DNA from: Pseudosulfitobacter pseudonitzschiae
GTDB taxonomy: Bacteria > Pseudomonadota > Alphaproteobacteria > Rhodobacterales > Rhodobacteraceae
Direction: 5' to 3'
DNA: 64,000 nt
Assembly (NCBI RefSeq): GCF_002222635.1
Contig: NZ_CP022415.1
Location: forward strand, 1,302,001 to 1,366,000
Position numbers and translations under genes: made by a program
The notes under the pieces: model-generated
What the model saw: only the letters and a program-made list of their open reading frames with translations
Databases searched by the model: none
What the model was told of the DNA's origin: nothing
Shown here: positions 17,409 through 26,717 of the stretch, in pieces
How the letters are laid out: every line of letters starts with the position of its first letter
How positions within the stretch are numbered: the first letter of the stretch is position 1

Positions 17409-17436
17409 TTCATACCCGATTTGACGGGTGCTGCAA
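17409..17436 (-). promoter_or_regulatory. Probable tRNA-Pro promoter
   Basis: On the minus strand TTGCAG (17431-17436) and TATGAA (17409-17414) are separated by 16 bases. This predicts a start about five bases before the mature tRNA, as expected for a stable RNA gene. Confidence 0.5.
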
Positions 17437-17455
17437 GGGTAAATTGGCAAGAGCG

Positions 17456-18493
17456 TTATTCTTTACTGCGTGGCGTGTTCCCTGCGGCCATCCGGTCGCG
17501 CAAGGAGGCCAGTTGGGCCAGCAGCGGGCGCAGCGATTTTTGCTGTTCGGGTGCAATGCGTTTGACGCGGGCAAGGGTGGCCAGAAGGCTGGCGGAAACG
17601 TCGATCTGATCCTCGGCGGGGGGATCGGGGGCATCGACAACGCGCGGTTTGGGTGTGGGGGGCGTTGTCGGGGCTGCTTGCTCTGTCGTGTCTTCGTCCG
17701 CTGTCATTTTCGATGAACTGAGGAACGCGGGCACAGCGTTTTGATCCGGATTCTGGTCTGCGGGCGTGTCTTCTGGTGCAGGGTCTGTCTCTGCGGGGGC
17801 CGCTGCGATGTCAGGCTCTGCCGCCTCAACTGCTTGGTTGGCCTGTGCGCGTTCGCCTGTGTCTTCGGCAACCGCCTCATGTGTTGGTGCGTCTTCCGGC
17901 TCAGCGGTCAAATCAGAATCAGGGTTTTGCGCGGTCTCTTGCAGGTCCACTACTTCATCCGGAGTAACCGGCGGCGGGGCGGCTGCGGGTGGCTCGGATG
18001 CGAAATCAGCGTCGGGCGCATCTGCCGGTGTGTCAGGCGTTGTCGTCTTGGCCTCATCCGCGACTTCAGGCTGCGCGACGGGAGGCTCTGGCGGGGTGAC
18101 GGGCGGGAAATCGACCACTTCGCCTGCCATCGGTTCCGGTTCGGGCGGGGGCGGTGCGGCAAAGGGGGCCGGAGGGATCTGCGCGCTTGCCGCGTCGATG
18201 GCCTCCATCGTGTCGTCGTCCAGCGGCAGCGACAGGTCGGACACATAGGCCATGCCCTGTTCGCGCAAAATCTTCTGGACGCCTTTGATTGTTAGCCCGT
18301 CGTCGTGCAGCAATTTGCGGATACCACCCAGCAGCAGCATGTCGACAGGGCGGTAATAGCGCCGACCGCCTGCGCGTTTGACCGGTTTGACCTGTGAAAA
18401 CTTGCTTTCCCAGAACCGCAGCACATGTGCCTGCACGCCCAGCCAGTCGGCCACTTCCGAAATCGTGCGGAACGCGTCAGGCGACTTTGACAT
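17456..18493 (-). CDS. MerR-family regulator with long disordered region
   Basis: The 345-residue protein has an N-terminal MerR winged helix (about residues 8-80: [20 protein letters not shown], then [10 protein letters not shown]). A very long linker (about 100-285) is rich in Pro, Ala, Glu and Asp and probably disordered. A conserved-looking C-terminal helix follows ([20 protein letters not shown]). Canonical MerR effector cysteines are absent. It lies 4 bp after ihfA on the same strand, a pairing conserved in alphaproteobacteria. Targets are unknown. The linker is why several long apparent frames exist on other strands here. Confidence 0.85.
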   Translation of the reverse strand: MSKSPDAFRTISEVADWLGVQAHVLRFWESKFSQVKPVKRAGGRRYYRPVDMLLLGGIRKLLHDDGLTIKGVQKILREQGMAYVSDLSLPLDDDTMEAIDAASAQIPPAPFAAPPPPEPEPMAGEVVDFPPVTPPEPPVAQPEVADEAKTTTPDTPADAPDADFASEPPAAAPPPVTPDEVVDLQETAQNPDSDLTAEPEDAPTHEAVAEDTGERAQANQAVEAAEPDIAAAPAETDPAPEDTPADQNPDQNAVPAFLSSSKMTADEDTTEQAAPTTPPTPKPRVVDAPDPPAEDQIDVSASLLATLARVKRIAPEQQKSLRPLLAQLASLRDRMAAGNTPRSKE

Positions 18494-18497
18494 AGCC

Positions 18498-18800
18498 TTA
18501 GGACTTGTTTCCGGACGCGACGCGGTCTTTCATCAGATGCGACGGGCGGAAGGTCAGCACGCGGCGGGGGTTGATTGGAACCTCTTCGCCGGTCTTGGGG
18601 TTGCGGCCCACGCGGGCAGATTTGCTGCGCACCGAGAATGTGCCGAATGATGAGATTTTCACCTGTTCGCCGTCGACCAAAGCATCGGACATATGTTCCA
18701 GAACGCTTTCTACCAGTTGGGCACTTTCATTGCGCGAAAGGCCCACTTCGCGAAAAACGGCCTCGCTCAGGTCCATCCGCGTCAAAGTTTTGTCAGCCAT
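18498..18800 (-). CDS. ihfA: Integration host factor subunit alpha
   Basis: The 100-residue protein is a HU/IHF-family DNA-bending subunit. The helical N-terminus ([20 protein letters not shown]) is followed by the beta-arm region [17 protein letters not shown], which contains the DNA-intercalating proline, and the conserved [14 protein letters not shown]-terminus. IHF with its beta subunit bends DNA at promoters, origins and recombination sites. The alpha assignment rests on gene context (upstream of MerR, downstream of fabH) and length. The ATG at 18800 is chosen; an upstream ATG at 18827 would overlap the predicted promoter. Confidence 0.92.
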   Translation of the reverse strand: MADKTLTRMDLSEAVFREVGLSRNESAQLVESVLEHMSDALVDGEQVKISSFGTFSVRSKSARVGRNPKTGEEVPINPRRVLTFRPSHLMKDRVASGNKS

Positions 18801-18822
18801 GTCGTCCCCCTTGTTTTGACCA

Positions 18823-18852
18823 ACCATAGGGGTCTTGGAATTTACGAGTCAA
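18823..18852 (-). promoter_or_regulatory. Predicted sigma-70-type promoter of ihfA
   Basis: Minus-strand TTGACT (18847-18852) and TATGGT (18823-18828) are spaced by 18 bases in the 109 bp between fabH and ihfA. The transcript would start near 18816, leaving a short leader with an AAGGGG ribosome site. Confidence 0.45.
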
Positions 18853-18909
18853 TATCAATGACTTGATGCACCCCGTTGCCAAGCGGAGAATCGCAAGGAT
18901 TCGAGGCAT

Positions 18910-19881
18910 TTACCAGCGCAGAACCACCGAACCCCATGCCAGACCGCCGCCAATGGCTTCGGTAACCACCAAATCGCCCCGTTTGATCTGGCCACGCTGT
19001 TGGCCGACCGACAGCGCCAGCGGAATCGAGGCCGCCGAGGTGTTGCCGTGGTCCTGAACCGTGACAACAACGCGGTCCATCGAGATGTTCATCTTTTTGG
19101 CAGTGCCCTGAATGATGCGGATGTTGGCCTGATGCGGCACAATCCAGTCGACATCGGCAGCCGTCACACCCGCGCGGTCCATCGCGGTTTGCGCGGTGGT
19201 GGCCAGCTTTTCTATGGCGTGGCGGAACACCTGATTGCCCTGCATTCGCAGATAGCCGGTGGTGCCCGTGCTGGACCCACCATCGACATACAGCAAATCC
19301 TTGTGGCGCCCGTCCGAGTTCAGGTCGGTTGCCAGAATACCGCGATCGGCGGGGGTGCCTTGACCCTCTTGACCCTCAAGCAGCAGGGCGCCAGCCCCGT
19401 CACCGAACAGCACACAGGTGCCACGGTCGGTCCAGTCCATGATACGGCTAAAGGTTTCCGAACCGATGACCAGAACGCGGCGCGCCTGACCCGATGCGAT
19501 CAGCGCGTTGGCGTTGGCCAGCGCATATACGAAACCGGCGCAAACGGCCTGAACGTCAAAGGCAAAACCGTGCGACATGCCCAGACCGGCCTGCACCATC
19601 GTGGCCGTCGATGGAAATGTCAGATCGGCGGTCGAGGTGGCAACGATGATCGCATCGACGTCCTGCGCCGTGCAGCCAGAATCGGCCAGCGCGGCCTCGG
19701 CGGCGGCGACGGCCATCGACGATGTGCTGTCATCTTCGCCCGCGAAATGGCGGTTTTCGATGCCAGAACGCGACCTGATCCATTCGTCTGTGGTGTCCAG
19801 CGTCTTTTCGAACTCGGAGTTCGGCACCACCCGCTCGGGCAGATAGTGCCCGACACCTGTGACCACGGCTCTGAGGGTCAT
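18910..19881 (-). CDS. fabH: Beta-ketoacyl-ACP synthase III
   Basis: The 323-residue thiolase-fold enzyme condenses acetyl-CoA with malonyl-ACP to start fatty-acid synthesis. The catalytic triad is visible: Cys114 (AVCAGFVYAL), His250 (VPHQANIRII) and Asn280 (DHGNTSAAS). The typical N-terminus AVVTGVGHYLPERVVPN fixes the start. Its ATG overlaps the plsX stop (ATGA), and the order rpmF-plsX-fabH-ihfA-MerR is the standard alphaproteobacterial fatty-acid initiation cluster. Confidence 0.96.
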   Translation of the reverse strand: MTLRAVVTGVGHYLPERVVPNSEFEKTLDTTDEWIRSRSGIENRHFAGEDDSTSSMAVAAAEAALADSGCTAQDVDAIIVATSTADLTFPSTATMVQAGLGMSHGFAFDVQAVCAGFVYALANANALIASGQARRVLVIGSETFSRIMDWTDRGTCVLFGDGAGALLLEGQEGQGTPADRGILATDLNSDGRHKDLLYVDGGSSTGTTGYLRMQGNQVFRHAIEKLATTAQTAMDRAGVTAADVDWIVPHQANIRIIQGTAKKMNISMDRVVVTVQDHGNTSAASIPLALSVGQQRGQIKRGDLVVTEAIGGGLAWGSVVLRW

Positions 19882-20969
19882 GCGCTGTCTCCTTTTATGT
19901 TCTCGTGTTCTTGCGGCAGGACTGCTGCGACGCGTGCTGCGAGTTTGCTGTTGAACTGCGACTGGGACAGTTGCGCCGCCAGCGTGATCGCGGCTGCCAC
20001 ACCCAAAGCATCGGCGGAGCCGTGCGATTTTACAACCGTGCCGTTCAAACCCAGAAAAACACCGCCGTTTTTGCCACGGGGGTCGATCCGCTTTTGCAGA
20101 CGGCGCAGCGATGTCAGCGCCAGCAACGAGGCGATGCGCGACAGAATTGTGTATTTGAACGCTTCTTTCAGCAGATCGCCGATCAGCTTGGCGGTGCCTT
20201 CGCCGGTCTTGATCGCCACGTTGCCGGTAAAGCCGTCGGTCACGATCACATCCGCGATGTCGCCCTGAATATCGCCGCCTTCAACGAATCCCACATAATC
20301 GAAATCGGCATTGCCTTGATAGTCGCGGATCAGTTCGTTGGCGTCTTTCAGTTCCTGACGACCCTTGTGGTCTTCGGTGCCGACATTCAGCAAACCGATA
20401 CGGGGGCGGGGCAGGTTCATGCCGTTGCGCGCATAGGATGCGCCCATCAGCGCATAGCGTAGCAGGTCATCGGCATCGGCGCGAATGTCGGCGCCCACGT
20501 CCAGCATCACGTTGAACCCCTGCGGATTGCGCGAGGGCCACAGCACCGCAATCGCAGGCCGGTTCACACCGGGCAGCTTGCGCAGCCGGATCATCGACAG
20601 CGCCATCAGCGCGCCGGTGTTGCCGCAGCTTACCGCCACATCTGCCGTGCCGTCGCGCACCGATTCGATGGCGGACCACATAGAGGTGTCTTTGCCGTGG
20701 CGGACCACCTGACTGGGCTTGTCGTCCATCGTCACGACGCCCTTGGCGTCGATGATGGTGCAGCGGCCTTCCAGATTGCGACGCTTGGCGACCAGATCGG
20801 TCAGCGTCTTGGATGGGCCATGCAGGATAAAGCGAGTCTCGCGATCTTTCTTGGCGAACAAACTAAGCCCGGCAACAACGGCTGCCGGGCCCTGATCGCC
20901 GCCCATGGCATCAACAGACAGAATGGTGGACTTGGCCGCTGAGCTTTTCTGGTCCTTAGAGACCGTCAT
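19878..20969 (-). CDS. plsX: Phosphate acyltransferase PlsX
   Basis: The 363-residue protein converts acyl-ACP plus phosphate to acyl-phosphate, the donor for glycerol-3-phosphate acylation by PlsY. Family signatures seen are SVDAMGGDQGP at 18-28, the SCGNTGALMA segment near 113-122, and VTDGFTGNVAIKTGEG near 245-260. It lies 27 bp after rpmF on the minus strand and is translationally coupled to fabH, linking phospholipid and fatty-acid initiation. Length is typical. Confidence 0.96.
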   Translation of the reverse strand: MTVSKDQKSSAAKSTILSVDAMGGDQGPAAVVAGLSLFAKKDRETRFILHGPSKTLTDLVAKRRNLEGRCTIIDAKGVVTMDDKPSQVVRHGKDTSMWSAIESVRDGTADVAVSCGNTGALMALSMIRLRKLPGVNRPAIAVLWPSRNPQGFNVMLDVGADIRADADDLLRYALMGASYARNGMNLPRPRIGLLNVGTEDHKGRQELKDANELIRDYQGNADFDYVGFVEGGDIQGDIADVIVTDGFTGNVAIKTGEGTAKLIGDLLKEAFKYTILSRIASLLALTSLRRLQKRIDPRGKNGGVFLGLNGTVVKSHGSADALGVAAAITLAAQLSQSQFNSKLAARVAAVLPQEHENIKGDSA

Positions 20970-20996
20970 AATGCGTGCCTGTTCCGTATGTCTGAA

Positions 20997-21203
20997 TTAG
21001 GCTGCGTCTTCGTCCAGATCGATGTCGTCGGTCAGGGCGACAATTTCGTTGTCGTCATAGTGACCGCAGGAAGCGCAAATGTGGTGCGGGCGCTTCAGTT
21101 CGCCACAGTTGGGGCATTCGTTGGGGTTCGCTGCCGTCAGCGAATCGTGGGCGCGGCGGTTGTTGCGACGCGATTTCGATACTTTGTTCTGTTGAACAGC
21201 CAT
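20997..21203 (-). CDS. rpmF: 50S ribosomal protein L32
   Basis: The 68-residue protein begins [20 protein letters not shown] and has the zinc-ribbon cysteines CPNC and CASC found in the C+ form of L32. The acidic tail [10 protein letters not shown] is common in alphaproteobacteria. It is a small component of the large ribosomal subunit, placed ahead of plsX as in most Gram-negatives, which couples ribosome and membrane synthesis. A candidate promoter lies at 21284-21311. Confidence 0.97.
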   Translation of the reverse strand: MAVQQNKVSKSRRNNRRAHDSLTAANPNECPNCGELKRPHHICASCGHYDDNEIVALTDDIDLDEDAA

Positions 21204-21283
21204 GTGCTCGGCCTTTTTGTCTGTGCGGCCCTGCGCAGTGCAGGGGGTGTCGGTTACGTTGGTGCATGCAGCGTTTGGCAGCG

Positions 21284-21311
21284 TTTAGAATGCGGCGCAG
21301 CCCATGTCCAA
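21284..21311 (-). promoter_or_regulatory. Candidate rpmF-plsX-fabH promoter
   Basis: Minus-strand TTGGAC (21306-21311) and TCTAAA (21284-21289) are 16 bases apart in the 176 bp between DUF177 and rpmF. The fit is moderate, and the leader would be about 75 bases. Nothing else was recognised in this spacer. Confidence 0.35.
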
Positions 21312-21379
21312 CCCTAAATTCCAAGAGGGCGGCAAAATACTGCGAATTGAGGTGCGCGCAAGCCGAATCTTTACAAGCA

Positions 21380-21979
21380 TTATTCGGCCTTTTCGGGGCC
21401 GTCTTCATCGGGGGTGTCATCGTCTGTCTGAGCGCTGTCGTCAAGCTGTCCGCGCAGGGCTGCCAGACCGGCAAAGGGGCGGGCGTCTTCGTCGGTCATC
21501 GGTGTCAGCCCGTCTTCGGTAAAGATGGTCTGCTCCAGTTCGGCGTCCGGCGCACGGGGATAGAGCGGCAGGTTCAGGCTGAGCGCTTCGACCATCACGG
21601 CAGCCGGATCGATCCACGCCCCCAATGGTTCGGTGCGGTCGTCTTCGTCCATCTCGACCTCGACCTCGCCTTCGGGGGTGGTAAAGCTGTGCTGGAAAAT
21701 CCGCTCGACCGGCGCATCAATGCGCGTGGTCACCGGTTGCAACGTCACGACACAGGCCTGCACCACGGTCGCACCGATCTTGCCGGTCAGCCGCCAGTCG
21801 GCGCGGCCCATCGCCTCGATCTGGCCCTCGAAGCGCAATTTGCGCAGGCCCAGCAACCCCAGCTCGGCCGCAATATCGTGCAACTCCGGCGGCTTGGGCA
21901 GCAGCGCGAACAGCATGGGCGCATTCTGCGGAAGGCTGGACACGCGCAGAGCAGTGGGGGATGGTGGTGTCGCGGACAT
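21380..21979 (-). CDS. DUF177 (YceD) protein
   Basis: The 199-residue protein matches YceD/DUF177, a family nearly always encoded before rpmF and implicated in 23S rRNA or L32-related ribosome assembly. The core runs from about residue 10 to 165, with GKIGATVVQACVVTLQPVTT holding the conserved cysteine and ALSLNLPLYPRAPDAE near the end. The C-terminal tail (about 175-199) is strongly acidic. It is read divergently from the bamE-like gene 92 bp away. Confidence 0.88.
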   Translation of the reverse strand: MSATPPSPTALRVSSLPQNAPMLFALLPKPPELHDIAAELGLLGLRKLRFEGQIEAMGRADWRLTGKIGATVVQACVVTLQPVTTRIDAPVERIFQHSFTTPEGEVEVEMDEDDRTEPLGAWIDPAAVMVEALSLNLPLYPRAPDAELEQTIFTEDGLTPMTDEDARPFAGLAALRGQLDDSAQTDDDTPDEDGPEKAE

Positions 21980-22071
21980 ATGGATAAGACGCTTTCGTTT
22001 CTTGAACCGGAGCCGTTCATTTAGTAAGCCAGAGCCAAAGCCGCAACCGCAAGGCCACAGAAGGGCATATA

Positions 22072-22524
22072 ATGGGAATACGTTCCATCACACGGATTGC
22101 AGGGATCAGCCTGCTGTGCCTGACCTTGGGAGCTTGCACGCCAAGCTATCGCAATCACGGATATATACCGCCAGATGATGTGCTGAACCAGATCGTTGTT
22201 GGCGTCGACACCCGCGCCAGCGTCGAGGAAACCGTCGGACCTCCCGGAACCAGCGGTGTGGCGAACGGCGGCGGCTATTACTATGTGCGCAGCCGGATAC
22301 GCACTTTTGGCTTTAAAGCGCCGGACGAGGTGGAACGTCAGGTGCTGGCAATCAGTTTTGACAGTGCGGGCGTGGTCAGCAACATCGAAACCTTCGGCCT
22401 CGAGAACGGGCAGGTGGTGCCGCTGACGCGTCGCGTGACGGAAAGCGCCGTGTCGAACAAAACGTTCCTGCGCCAGCTTCTGGGCAATCTGGGACGTATC
22501 GGCCCATCCGGGCTGGGCGGCTGA
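22072..22524 (+). CDS. bamE: BamE/SmpA-like outer-membrane lipoprotein
   Basis: The 150-residue precursor has a lipoprotein signal ending LTLGAC (Cys22). The mature part contains the SmpA/OmlA fold: a Tyr-Ile-Pro segment, the helix DVLNQIVVGVDTRASVEETVG, then YYYVRSRIRTFG strands. BamE stabilises the BAM complex that inserts beta-barrel proteins such as LptD, encoded elsewhere in this window. The C-terminal extension FLRQLLGNLGRIGPSG is usual in Rhodobacterales. The gene stands directly before olsB (35 bp gap). Confidence 0.88.
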   Translation: MGIRSITRIAGISLLCLTLGACTPSYRNHGYIPPDDVLNQIVVGVDTRASVEETVGPPGTSGVANGGGYYYVRSRIRTFGFKAPDEVERQVLAISFDSAGVVSNIETFGLENGQVVPLTRRVTESAVSNKTFLRQLLGNLGRIGPSGLGG

Positions 22525-22559
22525 CCCGTGGCAGGCCGCCACGATATGTGGAGGCTTGT

Positions 22560-23282
22560 ATGATTTCATTGCACCGTGGCCGATATGCTGCCAGCGCCGC
22601 AACCGGAGACGCACCGGTTGCGCAGGCGCAAGCCCTGCGTGCGCTTTGCTTTGGCAAGGACGCCGATGCCGACACATTTGACGCATTGTGTACCCACATC
22701 CTGATTCACGAGGTCGCAACCGACCGGTTGGTTGCCTGTTTTCGTATGCTGCCGCTGACCGGACCCGAGATTTCGCGCAGTTATTCCGCCCAATATTATG
22801 AACTCAGCGGGCTTGCGTCCTTTGAAGGCAAGATGGTCGAAATGGGTCGCTTTTGCGTGCATCCCGACTGCCACGATCCGGATGTGCTGCGCGTGGCGTG
22901 GGGGGCGATGACGGCCTATGTCGACCGCGAAGGCGTAGAGATGTTGTTTGGCTGTTCGTCCTTTGCAGGCACCGAAACAGAAGAGTATCTGGATGCCTTC
23001 GCAGTGCTGAAGGCGCGGCACCTGGCGCCGAAACGCTGGCTGCCAAGGGTCAAGGCGCCGGATGTGTTCCGTTTTGCCGCCAAGCTGCGGCGTAAACCGG
23101 ACCTGAAAAAGGCGATGCTGCGGATGCCGCCTTTGCTCAAGACATATCTGCTGATGGGCGGCTGGGTCAGCGATCATGCGGTGGTGGACCGGCAGATGAA
23201 CACGCTGCATGTGTTTACCGGTGTCGAGATCGGGGCGATTCCACCGGCGCGGAAAAAACTGCTGCGGTCTGTCGCCGGTTAG
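22560..23282 (+). CDS. olsB: Ornithine N-acyltransferase, OlsB-like
   Basis: The 240-residue GNAT-related protein matches the family that transfers a 3-hydroxyacyl chain from ACP to ornithine, giving lyso-ornithine lipid. Visible features are ALRALCFGKDAD at the N-terminus, MVEMGRFCVHPDCHDPDVLR, and the long PKRWLPRVKAPDVFRF segment. A GGAGG ribosome site at 22550-22554 picks the ATG at 22560 over a GTG at 22548. The partner acyltransferase olsA is often adjacent but is absent here. It is followed by a copy of the dispersed gene-end element. Confidence 0.82.
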   Translation: MISLHRGRYAASAATGDAPVAQAQALRALCFGKDADADTFDALCTHILIHEVATDRLVACFRMLPLTGPEISRSYSAQYYELSGLASFEGKMVEMGRFCVHPDCHDPDVLRVAWGAMTAYVDREGVEMLFGCSSFAGTETEEYLDAFAVLKARHLAPKRWLPRVKAPDVFRFAAKLRRKPDLKKAMLRMPPLLKTYLLMGGWVSDHAVVDRQMNTLHVFTGVEIGAIPPARKKLLRSVAG

Positions 23283-23292
23283 GACGTGCCGA

Positions 23293-23338
23293 GGGGCCAG
23301 CCCCTCGGGCTCCCCGGAGTTTATCTCGCAAGATGAAG
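23293..23338 (+). repeat. Dispersed gene-end element, copy 3
   Basis: Starts 10 bases after the olsB stop: GGGGCCAGCCCC (23293-23304), then CCCCGGAGTTTATCTCGC and AAGATGAAG to 23338. The last 27 bases differ from copy 4 by a single base. Confidence 0.65.
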
Positions 23339-23412
23339 TTAGGGCGCAGTTATTTTGTGCGCCACGCGCACAGCCCGTTGACCGCGACACGGCGTGGATA
23401 TAGCTGGCTGCC

Positions 23413-25224
23413 ATGGCACGTATACCCCTTTTGCAACTGAATGAAATTTCTCTGACCTTCGGAGGCGATCCGGTGTTCGAGAACCTGTCGATGATTGTGC
23501 AACCCGGCGACCGTCTGGCGCTGGTGGGGCGCAACGGATCGGGCAAATCGACACTGATGAAGGTTGCCGGCGGACTGGTGGAACCCGACAAGGGCGAAGT
23601 CATCGCAGGCCCCGGTGTGACCGTCGGCTATATGGAGCAGGATCCGGATTTGTCGGGCTATGCCACTTTGGGCGACTTTGCATCTGCAACGCTGGACGAA
23701 GGTGAGCTGTACAAGGTCGAGCGCGCAGGCGAAGGTCTGAAGTTTGATCCGGCACGCCCCGTCGAGACGGCATCCGGCGGAGAGCGACGGCGCGCGGCGC
23801 TGGCGCGGCTGATGGCTGAAGAACCCGAACTGATGCTGTTGGACGAGCCCACGAACCATCTGGACATCGAGGCCATCGGCTGGTTGGAAAACGAGCTGAA
23901 GCAAACCCGCGCCGGTTTCATGATCATCAGCCACGACCGTGCATTTCTGCGCGCGTTGACGCGGGCAACCATGTGGATCGACCGTGGCGTTGTGCGCCGC
24001 CAGGAGAAGGGCTTTGGCCACTTCGAGGAATGGCGCGACAAGGTCTGGGAAGACGAGGACATGCAGCGCCACAAGCTGAACCGCAAGATCAAGGCCGAGG
24101 CCCGGTGGGCGGTCGAGGGAATCAGCGCACGGCGCAAGCGCAATCAGGGCCGCGTGCGTGCCTTGGGCGAATTGCGCGCCGAGCGGGCGGCGCAAATCGG
24201 TCGGCAGGGTGCCGCGGCAATGGCGCTGGATGCGGGGCCAAAATCCGGCCGCAAGGTGATCGAAGCGGAAGGCATTACAAAGGTTTACGGTGACAAGGTC
24301 ATTTTGAACCCGTTCGATATTACCGTGATGCGCGGCGACAGGATCGCGCTGGTCGGCCCCAACGGCGTGGGCAAGACCACCCTGCTGAACATGCTGATCG
24401 GCAAGGAAACACCGGACAGCGGCACGATCAAGCTGGGGACCAATCTGGAAATTGCCCTGTTCGATCAGGCGCGTGCCCAGTTGGACCCTGACATGAGCCT
24501 GTGGGATTCGCTGACCGGCGACCCCGATATGCGCGTCAGTGGCAAGGCCGATCAGGTCATGGTGCGCGGCATGCCAAAACACGTTGTCGGCTACCTCAAG
24601 GAATTCCTGTTCGACGAGGCGCAGGCGCGAGCACCTGTGCGTTCGCTTTCGGGAGGTGAAAAGGCGCGGCTTTTGCTGGCCAAGATCATGGCCAAGCCCA
24701 GCAACATGCTGGTGCTGGACGAACCAACCAATGACCTGGACGTGGAAACGCTGGATCTGTTGCAGGATTTGCTGGGCCAATATGACGGCACCGTGCTGCT
24801 GGTCAGCCACGACCGCGACTTTCTGGACCGTGTGGCGGTGACCACCATCGCGCTGGAAGGCAAGGGCAAGGCCACGGTCTATGCTGGCGGCTGGACTGAT
24901 TACATGGCGCAGCGCGATCAGGATGATTTTGCGGAAAGTGTTGTGAAATCAAAGCAGTCGGCGGCGCGTCAGACTGATGCGGCAACCCCTGCGAAATCCG
25001 GTCTTAGCTTTACCGAAAAGCACCGTCTTGACGTTCTGCCCAAGGAAATCGCACGGCTGGAGGCCGAGATTGCCAAGCTGGAAGAGCTGATGAGCGATCC
25101 GGACTTGTTCACCCGCGAGCCTGTGAAGTTCCAAAAGGCCACCGATGCGCTGGTGGCGCGGCATGAAAAGCTGCAGGAAGCCGAAGAAGAATGGCTGGCG
25201 CTGGAAGAAAAAGCCGAAGTCTAA
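23413..25224 (+). CDS. uup: ABC-F ATPase, Uup type
   Basis: The 603-residue protein has two ABC ATPase domains and no membrane segments. Walker A motifs are GRNGSGKST (about 37-45) and GPNGVGKTT (about 315-323). Signatures are [11 protein letters not shown] and [12 protein letters not shown]; Walker B motifs are [12 protein letters not shown] and [13 protein letters not shown] charged C-terminal coiled coil (about 535-600) is typical of Uup. ABC-F proteins act on ribosomes; Uup is linked to DNA repair and ribosome assembly. Weak promoter boxes TTGACC (23378) and TATAGC (23399) suggest a very short leader. Its TAA overlaps the stop of the convergent gene. Confidence 0.93.
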   Translation: MARIPLLQLNEISLTFGGDPVFENLSMIVQPGDRLALVGRNGSGKSTLMKVAGGLVEPDKGEVIAGPGVTVGYMEQDPDLSGYATLGDFASATLDEGELYKVERAGEGLKFDPARPVETASGGERRRAALARLMAEEPELMLLDEPTNHLDIEAIGWLENELKQTRAGFMIISHDRAFLRALTRATMWIDRGVVRRQEKGFGHFEEWRDKVWEDEDMQRHKLNRKIKAEARWAVEGISARRKRNQGRVRALGELRAERAAQIGRQGAAAMALDAGPKSGRKVIEAEGITKVYGDKVILNPFDITVMRGDRIALVGPNGVGKTTLLNMLIGKETPDSGTIKLGTNLEIALFDQARAQLDPDMSLWDSLTGDPDMRVSGKADQVMVRGMPKHVVGYLKEFLFDEAQARAPVRSLSGGEKARLLLAKIMAKPSNMLVLDEPTNDLDVETLDLLQDLLGQYDGTVLLVSHDRDFLDRVAVTTIALEGKGKATVYAGGWTDYMAQRDQDDFAESVVKSKQSAARQTDAATPAKSGLSFTEKHRLDVLPKEIARLEAEIAKLEELMSDPDLFTREPVKFQKATDALVARHEKLQEAEEEWLALEEKAEV

Positions 25225-25766
25225 TGCGGTCTTGCCGGATTTCCGGTAACGACCGCGCCCGGCGCCACATCACGGGTGACCACACTGCCTGCGCCGATGA
25301 TGGCGCCGTCGCCGATGGTGACACCGGGCAGAATCAGCGCCGCCGCCCCAATCCAGACGTCCGCGCCAATGGTGACGGGCAGGGCGCGCTCCAGCGCCTG
25401 GCGACGCTTTTCGAAATTGCGGTGATGGTCCGCGCAAAGAATCTGCGTGTTCGGCCCGATCATGGTGTGATCTCCGATCCGCACCTGCGCGCTGTCAAGA
25501 ATCACGCAGCCGACATTCAGATAGACGTAAGAGCCCAAGCTGATGTTGCACCCGTAGGAACAGTGAAACTGCCCCTCGATCATGCAGTCTTCTCCGTGAC
25601 TTGCGAACAACGCGCGCAGGGGCGCGCTGAGCGGGCGGCGGCGGGACGGGGGCAGGTTGTTATGGGCGTGGCAGGCATCAGACGCGGCGGTGCGCAGGAT
25701 TTCCAATTCGGCATCAATACAACTGTACCAGTCGCCCGCAGCCATTTTTTCGCGTTCTGTAAGCAT
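25221..25766 (-). CDS. Maltose/galactoside O-acetyltransferase-like enzyme
   Basis: The 181-residue protein has the N-terminal maltose-acetyltransferase cap ([20 protein letters not shown]) and a left-handed beta-helix of hexapeptide repeats (about 55-175), with ADHHRNF, the catalytic-histidine segment, and the end [20 protein letters not shown]. Such enzymes acetylate sugars from acetyl-CoA. The true acceptor is unknown because no sugar operon surrounds it. The stop shares bases with the uup stop (CTAA at 25221-25224). Confidence 0.9.
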   Translation of the reverse strand: MLTEREKMAAGDWYSCIDAELEILRTAASDACHAHNNLPPSRRRPLSAPLRALFASHGEDCMIEGQFHCSYGCNISLGSYVYLNVGCVILDSAQVRIGDHTMIGPNTQILCADHHRNFEKRRQALERALPVTIGADVWIGAAALILPGVTIGDGAIIGAGSVVTRDVAPGAVVTGNPARPH

Positions 25767-25796
25767 TCGCGTATTTGATAGGTGTGTCGTCGTACG

Positions 25797-26672
25797 TCAA
25801 GGGAACATCGTTTTACGGTCCAGCCACGCCAGTCCGCGCAGGGCGCGCAAGGGCGGCCAATGCAGCCATGTGCCACCCAGCGACCTGACATGCGCGCCGG
25901 TGCCCAGTTTAAAGCGGGCCAGACCAGCGGCGGTTCCGGTCTGGATCAAACCCAGATCCAGCCAGTGGTGGCCGTGATCCGCGCACCAGCACATGGCGGT
26001 CCACATCAGCAACGTATGGGCAGAGACAGCGCGCCCCGCATGGGTGGTATGGCCGATGTGATAGGTGGCCGTTGCGCCGTGGCGCAGGATCAGCAGGGCG
26101 GCGACGGGATCGGGCCCCTGAAACGCCTCGAAGAGTATGGCGGCGCGGGGTGTGGTGGCGGCGTATCCCAAGGTCAGGGGAACCGGCACCGAACGGTATC
26201 CGCGTTCACGTTGTTGGGCCGCATCGGCATGCAAAAGCCAATGATCGCTGCGCCGTGGCAGCGGGTGGCATTGCACCCGAAGCCCCGCTTTTTCGCCGTG
26301 TTTCAAACGGTTGCGCCATTTCCCGTGCAGGGCGGCACGCATGGCCCCTGTGTCAGTCTGCAAAGAGATTAACGCCTGTGATGCCGGGCTGACCATTGGC
26401 AGCGCACCGTGGACCGACAGGGCCAGCGGCGTCAGCGGCGATACCAGCACCGGGCCACGGGTCAGGTCGCGCGCATGCGCCAGCGTTCTTGCCGGATCTG
26501 TCATTGGCGCACGTGGCAGCATCGCAACTGGCACGCCCCACAGCTTGCGGCGCAGCATCAGAGTGCCGCAGTCCAGCCGCACAGGCGCCTCGCCACAGGC
26601 GCGCAAGGCGGCCTCGAACGCGGCACTTTGGATCAGCGGTGCAGGGGCGATGGGCGGTGTGCAATCAAACAT
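25797..26672 (-). CDS. BioF2/FemAB-like acetyltransferase-fold protein
   Basis: The 291-residue protein resembles the Acetyltransf_6 (BioF2-like) group: a KWRNRLKHGEKAGL segment near 118-131, FEAFQGPDPVAALLILRHG as the central strand pair, and HTLLMWTAMCWCADHGHHWLDLGL near the C-terminus, followed by LARFKLGTG. Family members transfer acyl or aminoacyl groups in envelope polymer or peptidoglycan chemistry, but the substrate here is unknown. It starts 30 bp after the acetyltransferase gene upstream and is divergent from the 43-residue frame at 26718. Confidence 0.78.
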   Translation of the reverse strand: MFDCTPPIAPAPLIQSAAFEAALRACGEAPVRLDCGTLMLRRKLWGVPVAMLPRAPMTDPARTLAHARDLTRGPVLVSPLTPLALSVHGALPMVSPASQALISLQTDTGAMRAALHGKWRNRLKHGEKAGLRVQCHPLPRRSDHWLLHADAAQQRERGYRSVPVPLTLGYAATTPRAAILFEAFQGPDPVAALLILRHGATATYHIGHTTHAGRAVSAHTLLMWTAMCWCADHGHHWLDLGLIQTGTAAGLARFKLGTGAHVRSLGGTWLHWPPLRALRGLAWLDRKTMFP

Positions 26673-26717
26673 ACCGCTATTAACCGCATGGAAACTTAAG
26701 GCGTGATTAATAGCGTC

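Noticed and set aside
18100-18250. Pro-rich coding segment as a possible DNA repeat array
   Set aside because: The repeats are only codon-level low complexity in the MerR linker; no regular unit length, so not a CRISPR or tandem array.
23350-24810. 486-codon minus-strand open frame
   Set aside because: Antisense to the ABC-F gene, whose Walker and signature motifs are intact.
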